Source: Rhodocyclaceae bacterium
GTDB lineage: Bacteria; Pseudomonadota; Gammaproteobacteria; Burkholderiales; Rhodocyclaceae
Length of the DNA stretch: 43,198 nt
Reading direction: 5' to 3'
Assembly (NCBI GenBank): GCA_027492775.1
Contig: JAPUEC010000131.1
Location: forward strand, 19,742 to 62,939
Below the pieces are notes generated by a model, which saw nothing but the letters and a program-made list of their open reading frames with translations, was not told where the DNA came from and searched no databases. This document shows, in pieces, positions 27,665 to 36,428 of this stretch. The position numbers were made by a program, and so were the translations under genes. Position 1 is the first letter of the stretch. Each line of letters starts with the position of its first letter.

Positions 27665-29071
27665 TTATGGAAGATCGCGGACATCCGCAAAATGACCAGC
27701 AATGGCCGCTGCTGCCGCCATGCCTGGGCTGACCAAATGCGTGCGTCCTCCAGGACCTTGCCGGCCCTCGAAATTGCGATTGGAGGTTGAAGCGCAGCGC
27801 TCGCCCGGCTCCAGCCGATCAGCGTTCATCGCCAGGCACATCGAACAGCCGGGTTCGCGCCATTCGAAGCCTGCGGCCAGGAAGACCTTGTCCAGTCCTT
27901 CTTCCTCGGCCTGGCGCTTGACCAGACCGGAGCCCGGCACGACCATCGCCAGCTTGACGTTGGCGGCGACGCTGCGGCCCTTGACCACCGACGCTGCCTC
28001 ACGCAGATCCTCGATGCGGGAATTGGTGCAGGAGCCGATGAAAACCTTGTCGATCTTGACCGACTTGATCGGCGTGTTGGGATTGAGGCCCATGTATTGC
28101 AGTGCGCGCTCCATGCCTTCGCGCTTGACCGGGTCTTTCTCCTTGGCCGGATCGGGCACGCTGTCGCCGATGGTGATGACCATTTCCGGCGAAGTGCCCC
28201 AGCTCACCAGCGGCTGGATTTGGGTCGCGTCGAAGCTGACGACGGCGTCGAACTTGGCGTCGTCATCGCTCTTCAGGGTGCGCCAATAGGCGGCAGCTTT
28301 TTCGAACATGTCGCCCTTGGGACCGAAGGGACGGTTGCGTAGATATTCGATGGTCGTTTCATCGACACCGACAAAGCCGACGCGGGCGCCCGCCTCGATA
28401 GCCATGTTGCAGAGCGTCATCCGGCCTTCCATGGAAAGACCGCGAATGGTGGAACCGGCGAATTCCACCGCATAACCGGTGCCGCCCGCGGTACCGATGC
28501 GGCCAATCACTGCCAGGGCGATGTCCTTGGCAGTGACGCCCTTGCCGAGCTTCCCATCCACGCGAATGAGCATGGACTTCATTTTCTTCTGCAACAGGCA
28601 CTGGGTCGCCAGCACATGCTCGACTTCGGAAGTCCCGATGCCATGCGCCAGGCAGCCGAAGGCGCCGTGCGTCGCGGTATGAGAATCGCCGCAAACGACG
28701 GTCATGCCCGGCAGGGTGACGCCATTTTCCGGGCCGACCACGTGCAGAATGCCGTGGCGCAGATCCTTGAAGGGGTAATACGCCAGCGCGCCGACTTCAC
28801 GGATATTGGAATCGAGCGTTTCCACTTGCAGGCGTGAGACGGGATCGGCAATCCCGTCTTCCCAATGGTCGGTCGGGGTATTGTGATCCGGCGTCGAAAC
28901 GATGGAAGCCGGCCGCCAAGCCTTGCGCCCCGCTAGTTTCAGGCCCTCGAAGGCCTGCGGACTGGTCACCTCGTGAATGAGGTGGCGATCGATGTAGAGC
29001 AGTGCAGTCCCGTCTTCTTCCTGACGGACGACGTGACTGTCAAAGAGCTTGTCGTACAGAGTCTTCGACAT
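27665..29071 (-). CDS. leuC: 3-isopropylmalate dehydratase large subunit
   Basis: Aconitase-family [4Fe-4S] enzyme that isomerises 2- to 3-isopropylmalate together with LeuD. It has 468 residues and starts [15 protein letters not shown]. The cluster cysteines are in [13 protein letters not shown] and [29 protein letters not shown] is another family block. First gene of the leu run. Only 38 bases separate it from the upstream protease gene, so its promoter probably lies inside that gene. No leucine leader peptide is visible. Confidence 0.97.
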   Translation of the reverse strand: MSKTLYDKLFDSHVVRQEEDGTALLYIDRHLIHEVTSPQAFEGLKLAGRKAWRPASIVSTPDHNTPTDHWEDGIADPVSRLQVETLDSNIREVGALAYYPFKDLRHGILHVVGPENGVTLPGMTVVCGDSHTATHGAFGCLAHGIGTSEVEHVLATQCLLQKKMKSMLIRVDGKLGKGVTAKDIALAVIGRIGTAGGTGYAVEFAGSTIRGLSMEGRMTLCNMAIEAGARVGFVGVDETTIEYLRNRPFGPKGDMFEKAAAYWRTLKSDDDAKFDAVVSFDATQIQPLVSWGTSPEMVITIGDSVPDPAKEKDPVKREGMERALQYMGLNPNTPIKSVKIDKVFIGSCTNSRIEDLREAASVVKGRSVAANVKLAMVVPGSGLVKRQAEEEGLDKVFLAAGFEWREPGCSMCLAMNADRLEPGERCASTSNRNFEGRQGPGGRTHLVSPGMAAAAAIAGHFADVRDLP

Positions 29072-29109
29072 ATGCGAACCCGGGCCATTGAAAACGGGAA
29101 ATTATCGCA

Positions 29110-29952
29110 TTAGCGCCGCCGTTGTGCCAATGTTGCCTCGTAAAGGGGCAGCACACGCCGGGAATATTCCGCCAGGTCGTGCTGCCGGCTTTCGTTCGAA
29201 GGATGCGTTGACAGCCATTGCGGCGGTGCGCCGCCGCCAGCGCTCTTCATCTTGTCCCAAAGCGTCAGCGCCGCCCGCGGGTCATAGCCGGCGCGCGCCG
29301 CCAACTCGACACCGACACGATCGGCCTCGGTTTCGAACTGACGGCTATTGGGCAAATTGATGGTCAGGTTGGCAATCATGCCGGCAAGATCCATCTGCCC
29401 CTTGTTTGCACCTGCCGCCGCTCCGACAACCGCCAACCCGAGGCCGGTTGCCATCGCCTGCGATGCACGTTCGCGACCATGCTCCCGCAAGGCATGGGCG
29501 ATTTCATGGCCCATGACCGCTGCCAATTCGTCATCGGTCAGCTTCAAGCGATCGATGAGGCCCGTATATACCGCAATTTTCCCGCCGGGCATGCACCAGG
29601 CGTTCAATTCGTTGGACTGGATGACATTCACTTCCCATTTCCAGCCGGGCGCATCGCTTCTGAATGCCGCCGTCGCCGGGATCAAACGATTGGCGATGGC
29701 CCGTACCCTTGTCAGGGCTCCGGGATCGCGATTCAAGGCATGTTTCTGGTCGGCCTCACGCAAAGTGTTGACGTAGGCCTGCTCCGAGGCCTGGTTGACC
29801 TCGCCCGAGGAAAGCCAGAGGGTTTGCTTGCGGTCCACGCCGACCACCCCTTCCGAAGTCGAGCGCTTGGTGGCGCAGGAAATGGAAGCCAAGGCAAGCA
29901 TCAACACCAGGGAACAACGAAGCAGGCAAGCGCGTGAGGCACATGATTTCAT
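29110..29952 (-). CDS. M48 family metalloprotease, predicted lipoprotein
   Basis: Exported zinc protease of 280 residues, LoiP/Oma1-like. A signal peptide ends in a lipobox-like SISC near residue 26, so it is probably anchored to the outer membrane. The zinc motif HEIAH is at residues 149-153 and the third ligand lies in FETEADRVG. The region NELNAWCMPGGKIAVYTGL is typical of periplasmic M48 proteins. Likely role in quality control of envelope proteins (inference). Its ATG overlaps the MFS stop (4 bases), so the two are co-transcribed. Confidence 0.88.
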   Translation of the reverse strand: MKSCASRACLLRCSLVLMLALASISCATKRSTSEGVVGVDRKQTLWLSSGEVNQASEQAYVNTLREADQKHALNRDPGALTRVRAIANRLIPATAAFRSDAPGWKWEVNVIQSNELNAWCMPGGKIAVYTGLIDRLKLTDDELAAVMGHEIAHALREHGRERASQAMATGLGLAVVGAAAGANKGQMDLAGMIANLTINLPNSRQFETEADRVGVELAARAGYDPRAALTLWDKMKSAGGGAPPQWLSTHPSNESRQHDLAEYSRRVLPLYEATLAQRRR

Positions 29953-31112
29953 GGTTTGTTCTCCTCGCCAGCGGGCGCGTCACGAACCCAGCAGGCAATC
30001 ATGACAAGACCGGCCAGCGCAAAAATTGAACTGAAGGTATACGTCCATGCGGCGCCTATCCAATCCCAGGTCCAACCGCTGATCATGCCGCCCACGAGGC
30101 CGCCAGCCCCAAAACTCACGCTCGAATATATGGCTTGACCGCGCGCCTGAGAGTTTCCTGGAAACCATCGGTTGACGGCAGCAATGGCCGCCGCGTGATA
30201 AGCACCGAAGGTGAGCCCATGCAGGACTTGTGCCAAGATCGCCAAGGTCACCACTTCAATCGTCCATCCGATCAAGAGAAAGCGCACGATGGCCGCCATG
30301 AAACAGGCCATCAAGACGGTACGCAACGAATAGCGTTGCTCGACCCGCGCCATGGCCATGAAGACAAAGATCTCCGCCACGACGCCAAGCGACCAGAGCG
30401 CGCCGACCTCGGTCTTGGTATAAGCGTGATCGGCCAAGTGGATCGAATAGAACACATACAGCGCCCCGTGGGCAGCGGACATGGCAAAGCAGGCGGCGAA
30501 CAGCGCCTGGATGCGGGGCTGCCGTAGGATCTGGAATATGGGCATTGCGCCACGCTGATGCGGCTCCGGCGCCGCATCGGGGACCATCAGCGCGATCATG
30601 AGGATGCCGGCGAGCAGCAACCAGCATGTCCAGATCAGGCTTGAAAGCGGCGCGCGGTCGAGCAATGCGCCGGTCCCCATCACGGCGATGATGAAACCGA
30701 CCGATCCCCAGAGACGAATCCGGCTATACCGCCCGGCCGCACCCCGCAGATGATTGAAGGTCAGCGTTTCGACCAAGGGCAGCGCGGCACTCCAGAAAAA
30801 GGCGAGCAGGCCCATGGCCAACATCATGCCGTTGAAATCGCGCAGCCAAAAAAAGGCCGTGAAGCCCAACAAGCTGACCAGCCCGGCAAGGCGAACGATG
30901 GCAACGCGCCGATGGCCCCGGTCCGCCAGCCAGCCCCAAACACTTGGCCCGAACAGGCGCATCACCTGCATGAGGGACATCAGCAGGCCGATGTCCCAGG
31001 CGGAAAATTTGAGCGATTGGAGATACAGCCCAAAATAGGGCATGAAGGCGCCGTTGAAGGCGAAATAGAAAAAGTAGTAGCCCGAAAGGCGCCAATAGGG
31101 CAGAGAACGCAT
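29949..31112 (-). CDS. MFS transporter, MFS_1-like/HcaT type
   Basis: Inner-membrane major facilitator of 387 residues with about twelve helices. The N-terminus RLSGYYFFYFAFNGAFMPYF and the loop WGWLADRGHRR match the 3-phenylpropionate/nucleoside-symporter-like group. The second half begins after a cytoplasmic loop near PHQRGAMPIFQIL. The substrate cannot be told. The ATG is inside a perfect 8-bp hairpin (31109-31132) and the upstream ribosome site is weak, so translation may be limited. Confidence 0.85.
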   Translation of the reverse strand: MRSLPYWRLSGYYFFYFAFNGAFMPYFGLYLQSLKFSAWDIGLLMSLMQVMRLFGPSVWGWLADRGHRRVAIVRLAGLVSLLGFTAFFWLRDFNGMMLAMGLLAFFWSAALPLVETLTFNHLRGAAGRYSRIRLWGSVGFIIAVMGTGALLDRAPLSSLIWTCWLLLAGILMIALMVPDAAPEPHQRGAMPIFQILRQPRIQALFAACFAMSAAHGALYVFYSIHLADHAYTKTEVGALWSLGVVAEIFVFMAMARVEQRYSLRTVLMACFMAAIVRFLLIGWTIEVVTLAILAQVLHGLTFGAYHAAAIAAVNRWFPGNSQARGQAIYSSVSFGAGGLVGGMISGWTWDWIGAAWTYTFSSIFALAGLVMIACWVRDAPAGEENKP

Positions 31113-31132
31113 CCGCCGATTCTAGCGGATGC
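31109..31132 (-). promoter_or_regulatory. Hairpin enclosing the MFS start codon
   Basis: On the minus strand GCATCCGC (31132-31125) pairs perfectly with GCGGATGC (31116-31109), with the loop TAGAATCG. The ATG at 31112-31110 is inside the 3' arm. If the stem forms in the mRNA it would mask the start codon. No T-tract follows, so it is not a terminator. Confidence 0.45.
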
Positions 31133-31147
31133 GCTGCAATCACTTCA

Positions 31148-31408
31148 TCACGAGTGTTGCTGGCCGGTTCGGAAGGCTAGAAGAAAGTGGTACAGCTCGT
31201 CCTTGAGCTTGATCCGCATCTTCTTCATCTCTTCAAGAGTGAAGTCGGAAACGGGCATGTCGTGTTCTTCAAGATTCTCGACATTGCCGGTCAACCGATG
31301 ATATCGGGCATAGGTTTTTGCGAAGAGCGCATTCGAGGCCTTGAGCGCTTCGATGGCGTCACGCATGTGCGGGAATTCGCTGGCCAGGTCGTGATGTTCG
31401 ACTTGCAT
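31148..31408 (-). CDS. DUF465 (YdcH-like) family protein
   Basis: Small cytoplasmic helical protein of 86 residues. It has the family pattern: a helix with HLxxxFP-like HDLASEFPHM, a coil, and the C-terminal LTLEEMKKMRIKLKDEL-like segment (here FTLEEMKKMRIKLKDELYHF). Function is unknown in this family. A GGGGG-type purine ribosome site lies about 6 bases before the ATG. It sits between aroC and the MFS gene. Confidence 0.88.
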   Translation of the reverse strand: MQVEHHDLASEFPHMRDAIEALKASNALFAKTYARYHRLTGNVENLEEHDMPVSDFTLEEMKKMRIKLKDELYHFLLAFRTGQQHS

Positions 31409-31430
31409 TTTTTACCCCCTTACATTCCAG

Positions 31431-31460
31431 ATTACTGCACTCGATTCAGGTAAATGCCAA
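31431..31460 (-). promoter_or_regulatory. Possible promoter of the DUF465 gene
   Basis: Read on the minus strand, TTGGCA (31460-31455) and AGTAAT (31436-31431) are 18 bases apart. The -35 is good and the -10 is moderate (four of six). The site lies in the 72-base gap between aroC and the DUF465 gene. Confidence 0.3.
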
Positions 31461-31480
31461 TTCGAATACTACGCGTTTTT

Positions 31481-32569
31481 TCACGCGATGCGAGGGGTCT
31501 CGCAAACCACGTCGCCGCACTGCGCCCGATGACGTAGCGCATGGTCCATCAGCACCAGCAAAAGCATCGCCTCGGCAATCGGGGTGGCGCGGATTCCGAC
31601 ACAAGGGTCATGCCGGCCTTCGGTCGCGACATCGATCGGATTTCCCTTGGCGTCGATGGAGCGCCGCGCTTGCGCAATCGAAGAAGTAGGCTTGATGGCG
31701 ATGTTGACGACGATCTCCTGGCCGGTCGATATCCCGCCAAGGATTCCGCCTGCATGATTGGACAGGAAACCCTCCGGCCGCATTTCGTCGCCGTGCTCGC
31801 TGCCCTTCTGGGCAACGCTCGCAAACCCGGCGCCGATCTCGACGCCTTTTAAGGCCATGATTCCCAAAAATGCGTAGGCGATTTCGGCATCGAGCCGATC
31901 GAACACCGGTTCGCCCCAGCCGGGAGGAACGTTTGCAGCGCGGACGGTAATCTTCGCCCCAACGGAATCGCGGGCCTTGCGCAGACTATCCATGTAAGCC
32001 TCAAGCTCAGGGACGATCTCGGCGTTGGGGGCGAAAAACGGGTTCTCCCCGATGTGCTCGGCGCTGACATATGGAATCTCGATCGGCCCCAGCGCGCTCA
32101 TCCATCCTTGAACCGTCAGGCCATACCGCGCATTCAGCCACTTTCGGGCGATTGCGGCCGCCGCCACCCGCACCGCCGTTTCGCGCGCCGAAGAGCGGCC
32201 ACCGCCGCGGTAATCCCGAAAACCGTATTTCTGCGTGTAAGTGTAATCGGCATGCCCTGGGCGGAAGGTTTCGGCGATGTTGCCGTAATCCTTGCTGCGC
32301 TGGTCTTGATTGCGGATGAGCAGGCCGATGGGCGTTCCGGTCGTCTTGCCGTCGAATACCCCGGAAAGGATTTCCACGCTATCGAGCTCGCGCCGCTGCG
32401 TGACATGGCGCGAGGTGCCGGGTTTGCGTCGATCGAGGTCGGCCTGGATATCGGCTTCCGAAAGCGGCAGACCCGGAGGGCAACCATCCACGACGCAGCC
32501 GATTGCCGCGCCGTGCGACTCGCCAAAGGAAGTCACCGTAAATAGCTTGCCAAACGTATTGCCGGACAT
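31481..32569 (-). CDS. aroC: Chorismate synthase
   Basis: Last step of the shikimate pathway: converts EPSP to chorismate using reduced FMN. The start at 32569 ([20 protein letters not shown]) is the family's invariant N-terminus; the longer frame reaching 32740 is not credible. The result is 362 residues. The signatures [30 protein letters not shown] and [11 protein letters not shown] are all present. The gene is isolated from the trp run and appears to have its own extended -10 promoter. Confidence 0.97.
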   Translation of the reverse strand: MSGNTFGKLFTVTSFGESHGAAIGCVVDGCPPGLPLSEADIQADLDRRKPGTSRHVTQRRELDSVEILSGVFDGKTTGTPIGLLIRNQDQRSKDYGNIAETFRPGHADYTYTQKYGFRDYRGGGRSSARETAVRVAAAAIARKWLNARYGLTVQGWMSALGPIEIPYVSAEHIGENPFFAPNAEIVPELEAYMDSLRKARDSVGAKITVRAANVPPGWGEPVFDRLDAEIAYAFLGIMALKGVEIGAGFASVAQKGSEHGDEMRPEGFLSNHAGGILGGISTGQEIVVNIAIKPTSSIAQARRSIDAKGNPIDVATEGRHDPCVGIRATPIAEAMLLLVLMDHALRHRAQCGDVVCETPRIA

Positions 32570-32600
32570 TGAAAAGGACGCGCTAAAATGGAATGACGAG

Positions 32601-32609
32601 TTTATACCA
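32601..32609 (-). promoter_or_regulatory. Extended -10 promoter of aroC
   Basis: On the minus strand the sequence reads TGGTATAAA, a TGn-extended -10 that matches the consensus at five of six positions. It lies 32 bases upstream of the aroC ATG. No clear -35 is present, as allowed for extended -10 promoters. Confidence 0.45.
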
Positions 32610-32768
32610 TGCCGACAACGCCGAAAAAAACCTGCGCCGCGCACTCCCGCCCAGCCTGGTCCCCCGCCGGAAGCCAAGCCGCGGATGCAGCAGACGCTCA
32701 ATCCGCGCTTGAAGCCCGATACCCGCTGGCAGCGCAGCAAGCGCTATGGTTGGGATGGGCGCTGACGC

Positions 32769-33221
32769 TCAACCCGGCGAGGCGGTTTCTTCCGGCCAGT
32801 GCTTGATGTAGCTCTTCAACATGCGGTTCTCGAAGCCCTGCTCTTCCACCACCGCCTTTGCCACATCCAGAAACGAAACGACACCGAGCAAGGTGGTCCC
32901 ATCCATTGCCGGCAGGTAGCGCGAACGGGTGTCGATCATGATCCGGCGCAACTCGTTGATATCGGTATCCGGTGTCACCGTGACCGGATCGGAGATCATG
33001 ACGTCAGCGATGGTGACGCCCTCGGTTTTTCCGGAATGCTCGCGTACGGCACGCAAAACCTCCCGGAAAGTCAGCATTCCGACCATCCGGCCGTTTTCCA
33101 TGACCACCAGGGAACCGACGTCGCCATCCGCCATGGTCTCGATCGCAGCCGCTAAAGACTGGCCCGGCGTCGCTGTAAATAGCGCATTGCCCTTGATGCG
33201 GATAATTTCTCTGACCTGCAT
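32769..33221 (-). CDS. CBS-domain pair protein
   Basis: Cytoplasmic protein of 150 residues made of one CBS pair (Bateman module). CBS1 is at about 10-65 (VGSLVVMENGRMVGMLTFREVL), CBS2 at about 72-130 (YLPAMDGTTLLGVVSFLDV). Such stand-alone modules usually bind adenine nucleotides or S-adenosylmethionine and act on partner proteins, but no partner is apparent here. AGGGTG stands upstream of the ATG. Confidence 0.88.
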   Translation of the reverse strand: MQVREIIRIKGNALFTATPGQSLAAAIETMADGDVGSLVVMENGRMVGMLTFREVLRAVREHSGKTEGVTIADVMISDPVTVTPDTDINELRRIMIDTRSRYLPAMDGTTLLGVVSFLDVAKAVVEEQGFENRMLKSYIKHWPEETASPG

Positions 33222-33530
33222 GCGTTCACCCTTTGCGTCCTTCTAGTCTTGACTATGTTAGAGCATCCGCAGGCATTCACAAAGGCTTGATTCGACCGGG
33301 AAACCTGGCGGAGCAAGGCCCTGCGGCAAGGCGACAAATTATTTTTTTTAAAGTTCAAAAAAACTAGCAAAAAAGCAGCGCTATGAGATAATCCGCGCAT
33401 CTCGCAATTTAAGCGTTTTTTCAACGCGCAAGTCGTAGCAATCCCGTCCCCGTTTCAAGCAGCATCCACGGGATTCTTGCGCCATGAAATACCGGATTTG
33501 ATAACTTATAGCATTATGTGAAAGGCTCAT
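33222..33530. other. Intergenic region between CBS gene and satP
   Basis: These 309 bases separate two divergent genes. The middle is AT-rich, with runs at 33340-33375. On the minus strand a weak TTGTGA-N16-TAACAT could be the CBS promoter. On the plus strand the AT-rich stretch shortly before 33531 contains candidate -10 elements (TTATAGCATTAT), and AAAGG lies before the satP ATG. I see no gene, no strong terminator and no clear operator. Confidence 0.5.
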
Positions 33531-34145
33531 ATGAACCAAGCCGTACAAGCAACGCAGCAACAAACTCAAGTCACTGCCGCAAAGGCGCTGGTCACGGCCA
33601 ATCCCGGCCCGATCGGCCTGCTCGGCTTCGGCATGACCACCATCTTGCTTAATCTCCATAACGCGGGCTTTTTCCCGGTTACCTCGATTATCGTCGCCAT
33701 GGGCCTTTTATACGGCGGTATGGCGCAGATCATCGCCGGCACCCTTGAGTATCGCCGTGGCAACACTTTCGGCATGACCGCGTTCGTTTCTTACGGGTTC
33801 TTCTGGATCACGCTCGTCGGAATCTGGCTGCTGCCGGCCTTGGGCATGCCGCAGGTTCAAAAGCCCAGCGCCGCTGGCATGGCTGCCTTCATGACCGTGT
33901 GGGGCGTTTTCTCCGCCTTCATGTTCTACGGCACCCTGAACAGCAACAAGGTGCTGCAATTCGTTTTCGGCTCCCTCGTCGTGCTCTTCGGTCTCCTGGC
34001 CCTGCATTTCGCCCTTGAGTCCGAAACACTGGCGGTGATCGCCGGTTACGAGGGCATCATCTGCGGCGCCAGCGCCTTCTATCTGGGCGTGGCTGAAGTC
34101 CTGAACGAAAAGTGCGGACGCCACGTGCTGCCCATCGGCGAATAA
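33531..34145 (+). CDS. satP: Acetate uptake transporter (GPR1/FUN34/YaaH family)
   Basis: Inner-membrane carrier of 204 residues with six predicted helices. After a Gln-rich N-terminus comes the family signature NPGPIGLLGFGMTT (canonical NPxPLGLxGF). Other features are GGMAQIIAGTLEYRRGNTFG and the C-terminal YEGIICGASAFYLGVAEVLN. E. coli SatP takes up acetate and succinate with protons. It is monocistronic, with a strong terminator downstream. Confidence 0.93.
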   Translation: MNQAVQATQQQTQVTAAKALVTANPGPIGLLGFGMTTILLNLHNAGFFPVTSIIVAMGLLYGGMAQIIAGTLEYRRGNTFGMTAFVSYGFFWITLVGIWLLPALGMPQVQKPSAAGMAAFMTVWGVFSAFMFYGTLNSNKVLQFVFGSLVVLFGLLALHFALESETLAVIAGYEGIICGASAFYLGVAEVLNEKCGRHVLPIGE

Positions 34146-34165
34146 ACTCCATCGCGCTCCAAGCG

Positions 34166-34211
34166 AAAACCCGATGACTTTGGTGGAAAACACCATCGCA
34201 TCGGGTTTTTT
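34166..34211 (+). terminator. Intrinsic terminator of satP
   Basis: AAAACCCGATG (34166-34176) pairs with CATCGGGTTTT (34199-34209), with an inner GGTG-GAAAA-CACC hairpin at the top, and ends in six T. It lies 20 bases after the satP stop. Confidence 0.88.
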
Positions 34212-34342
34212 GCTTTGCGGTCGCCCCCGAGGGACATTCCGGCTTCCCTTCATAAGCAATTTTGGTTAGCATCCTACGGACGTCACCGCACGCTTTGTGC
34301 ACCTTTCCCCAAGTCCCCTCTCCTGATGCATAAGGATCTTTC

Positions 34343-34669
34343 ATGAGCGAGCATATCCATTACGTCACCGACGACACTTTCGAAAACGAAGTGTTGCAAT
34401 CGCCGCAGCCTGTTCTCGTCGATTACTGGGCAGAATGGTGTGGCCCCTGCAAGATGATCGCCCCCATCCTCGATGAGGTAGCTGGCGAATATGCGGGCAA
34501 GCTCAAAGTCACCAAGCTCAATATCGACGACAATCAGGCGACGCCCGCCAAGTTCGGCATCCGCGGCATTCCCACGTTGATGTTGTTCAAGAACGGCAAC
34601 GTCGAGGCGACCAAGGTCGGCGCCTTGTCGAAGTCGCAATTGACGGCATTCATTGACAGCAATCTTTAA
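34343..34669 (+). CDS. trxA: Thioredoxin
   Basis: Small cytoplasmic disulfide reductase of 108 residues. The active site is WCGPC at residues 32-36, and the cis-Pro lies in [14 protein letters not shown]. The length and the rho gene downstream match the classic trxA-rho pair. AAGGAT precedes the ATG. It is about 115 bases from rho. Confidence 0.97.
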   Translation: MSEHIHYVTDDTFENEVLQSPQPVLVDYWAEWCGPCKMIAPILDEVAGEYAGKLKVTKLNIDDNQATPAKFGIRGIPTLMLFKNGNVEATKVGALSKSQLTAFIDSNL

Positions 34670-34686
34670 TCCTCTTATTGTGGGCG

Positions 34687-34712
34687 CCTGAAAGCGAAAC
34701 ACTGCTTTCAGG
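34687..34712 (+). other. Hairpin in the trxA-rho intergenic region
   Basis: CCTGAAAGC (34687-34695) pairs perfectly with GCTTTCAGG (34704-34712) around an 8-base loop. It lies 18 bases after trxA and about 72 bases before rho. No T-tract follows, so it is not a simple intrinsic terminator. It may protect the trxA 3' end or be part of the rho leader; rho genes are commonly autoregulated in their leaders. Confidence 0.5.
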
Positions 34713-34784
34713 TCCCGTAGCATTCCCAGCAAAACCCATAACAATTGCGCCCAGGCCGCATGGCCATCCCGGGGCGTCGCCTAC

Positions 34785-36044
34785 ATGCATCTTTCCGAAC
34801 TTAAAAATCTCCACGTCAGCCAACTGCTGGAAATGGCGGCCACCGCCGGCATTGAAAACGCCAACCGTCTGCGCAAGCAGGACTTGCTCTTTGCCTTGCT
34901 GAAAAGCCAGGCTAAAAAAGGCGAGTCCATTTTCGGCGACGGCACGCTCGAAATCCTGCCGGACGGTTTTGGCTTCCTGCGCTCGCCGGACAGCTCCTAT
35001 CTCGCCGGAACGGACGACATCTACGTCTCACCGTCCCAGATTCGCCGCTTCAACCTGCGCACAGGCGACAGCATCGAAGGCGAGATCCGCACACCCAAGG
35101 ATGGCGAGCGCTATGTCGCGCTGACCAAGCTCGATCGCATCAACGGCGAGCCGCCCGAGGCGACCAAGAACAAGATCATGTTCGAAAACCTGACGCCGCT
35201 GCACCCGACACGCATGCTGTGTCTGGAGCGCGAAATCAGAGCCGAGGAAAACATCACCAGCCGCGTGATCGACATGATCTCGCCGATCGGCGCCGGCCAG
35301 CGCGGCTTGATCGTCTCTCCGCCAAAATCGGGCAAGACGGTCATGCTGCAGCACATCGCCCATGCCATTACCGCCAACCATCCCGACGTCACGCTGATCG
35401 TGCTGCTCATCGACGAGCGACCAGAAGAAGTGACGGAAATGACCCGGACCGTTCGCGGCGAGGTCGTCGCCTCGACCTTCGACGAACCGGCAACCCGTCA
35501 TGTCAACGTCGCCGAAATGGTTATCGAGAAGGCCAAGCGCCTGGTCGAGCACAAGAAGGATGTCGTCATCCTGCTCGATTCAATTACCCGCCTGGCCCGC
35601 GCCTACAACACCGTCCAACCGGCCTCCGGCAAGGTACTCACCGGCGGTGTCGACGCCAACGCCCTGCAAAAGCCTAAGCGTTTCTTCGGCGCCGCCCGCA
35701 ATATCGAGGAAGGCGGTTCGCTCACCATCATCGCAACGGCGCTGGTCGAGACCGGTTCCCGTATGGACGATGTGATTTACGAAGAATTCAAGGGCACCGG
35801 CAACATGGAAATCCACCTCGACCGCAAGATGTCGGAGAAGCGGATTTACCCTTCGATCAACGTCAACCGCTCCGGCACCCGCCGCGAAGAGCTGCTGCTC
35901 AAGCCCGACGTCCTGCAGAAGATGTGGGTACTGCGCAAACTGCTTTATCCGATGGACGATATCGATGCGGTCGAATTCCTACTCGACAAGATCAAGTCGA
36001 CCAAGGGCAACGCCGAATTCTTCGATGCCATGCGTCGTGGCTAA
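34785..36044 (+). CDS. rho: Transcription termination factor Rho
   Basis: Hexameric RNA-dependent ATPase/helicase that ends transcription at C-rich sites. The 419-residue protein starts [18 protein letters not shown]. It has the N-terminal helical and RNA-binding cold-shock regions ([17 protein letters not shown]), the Walker A SPPKSGKT (Gly183-Lys184-Thr185), [13 protein letters not shown] and the Q-loop region following [12 protein letters not shown]. Full length, no insert. Confidence 0.98.
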   Translation: MHLSELKNLHVSQLLEMAATAGIENANRLRKQDLLFALLKSQAKKGESIFGDGTLEILPDGFGFLRSPDSSYLAGTDDIYVSPSQIRRFNLRTGDSIEGEIRTPKDGERYVALTKLDRINGEPPEATKNKIMFENLTPLHPTRMLCLEREIRAEENITSRVIDMISPIGAGQRGLIVSPPKSGKTVMLQHIAHAITANHPDVTLIVLLIDERPEEVTEMTRTVRGEVVASTFDEPATRHVNVAEMVIEKAKRLVEHKKDVVILLDSITRLARAYNTVQPASGKVLTGGVDANALQKPKRFFGAARNIEEGGSLTIIATALVETGSRMDDVIYEEFKGTGNMEIHLDRKMSEKRIYPSINVNRSGTRREELLLKPDVLQKMWVLRKLLYPMDDIDAVEFLLDKIKSTKGNAEFFDAMRRG

Positions 36045-36154
36045 CCCGCCTTTTTTTCGGGCGCGACACATTGCCAGTCATTGAATTTTCAAGGATAATG
36101 TTGGGTTTTCAAGGCCGGCCAAAACCGCCGGCCGCTTGCTGAGAGGATAGAAAA

Positions 36155-36376
36155 TTGAAAAACGCAATTCACCCCGATTACGCTGAAGTTCAGGTGACCT
36201 GCTCCTGTGGGAACACGTTTTCCACACGCTCGACCATGAAGAAGCCACTGCACATCGAAGTCTGCTCCGCCTGCCATCCGTTCTACACCGGCAAGCAAAA
36301 GATCGTCGACACCGCCGGCCGCGTCGAGAAGTTCAACCAGAAGTTCGGCGCCCTGCGCAACAAGTCCGCCGCCTAA
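36155..36376 (+). CDS. rpmE: 50S ribosomal protein L31, zinc-binding type
   Basis: Large-subunit ribosomal protein of 73 residues. The start is TTG at 36155, preceded by GAGAGGA; it gives [16 protein letters not shown], matching the L31 N-terminus, and no in-frame ATG exists in a suitable place. Zinc ligands are Cys16, Cys18, Cys37 and Cys40, so this is the C+ form, which can be swapped for a C- paralogue under zinc shortage. It follows rho by 110 bases and is ended by a strong terminator. Confidence 0.96.
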   Translation: MKNAIHPDYAEVQVTCSCGNTFSTRSTMKKPLHIEVCSACHPFYTGKQKIVDTAGRVEKFNQKFGALRNKSAA

Positions 36377-36399
36377 GCGGACGACGCAAACGCACGCAG

Positions 36400-36424
36400 A
36401 AGGCAGCCGACGGCTGCCTTTTTC
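36400..36424 (+). terminator. Intrinsic terminator of rpmE
   Basis: AAGGCAGCC (36400-36408) and GGCTGCCTT (36412-36420) form a perfect 9-bp stem with a GAC loop, ending in TTTTT. It lies directly before the ATG of the next gene at 36429, so that gene depends on read-through or a promoter inside this region. Confidence 0.9.
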
Positions 36425-36428
36425 GTTT

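Noticed and set aside
31462..31490. CGCGT-GAAAA-ACGCG hairpin after aroC as a terminator
   Set aside because: Only five pairs and no T-tract on the minus strand.
32609..32806. 65-codon plus-strand frame in the aroC-CBS gap
   Set aside because: It has no ribosome site, an Ala-rich composition, overlaps the aroC extended -10 promoter and runs into the CBS gene's 3' end. An alternative frame to 32765 lacks a start. Conservation in relatives would reopen this.
33290..33330. Possible sigma54 promoter upstream of satP
   Set aside because: The GG and GC doublets are not at the required 10-base spacing.
34326..34346. Six-codon frame whose stop overlaps the trxA ATG
   Set aside because: No ribosome site is present for it and such short overlaps occur by chance.
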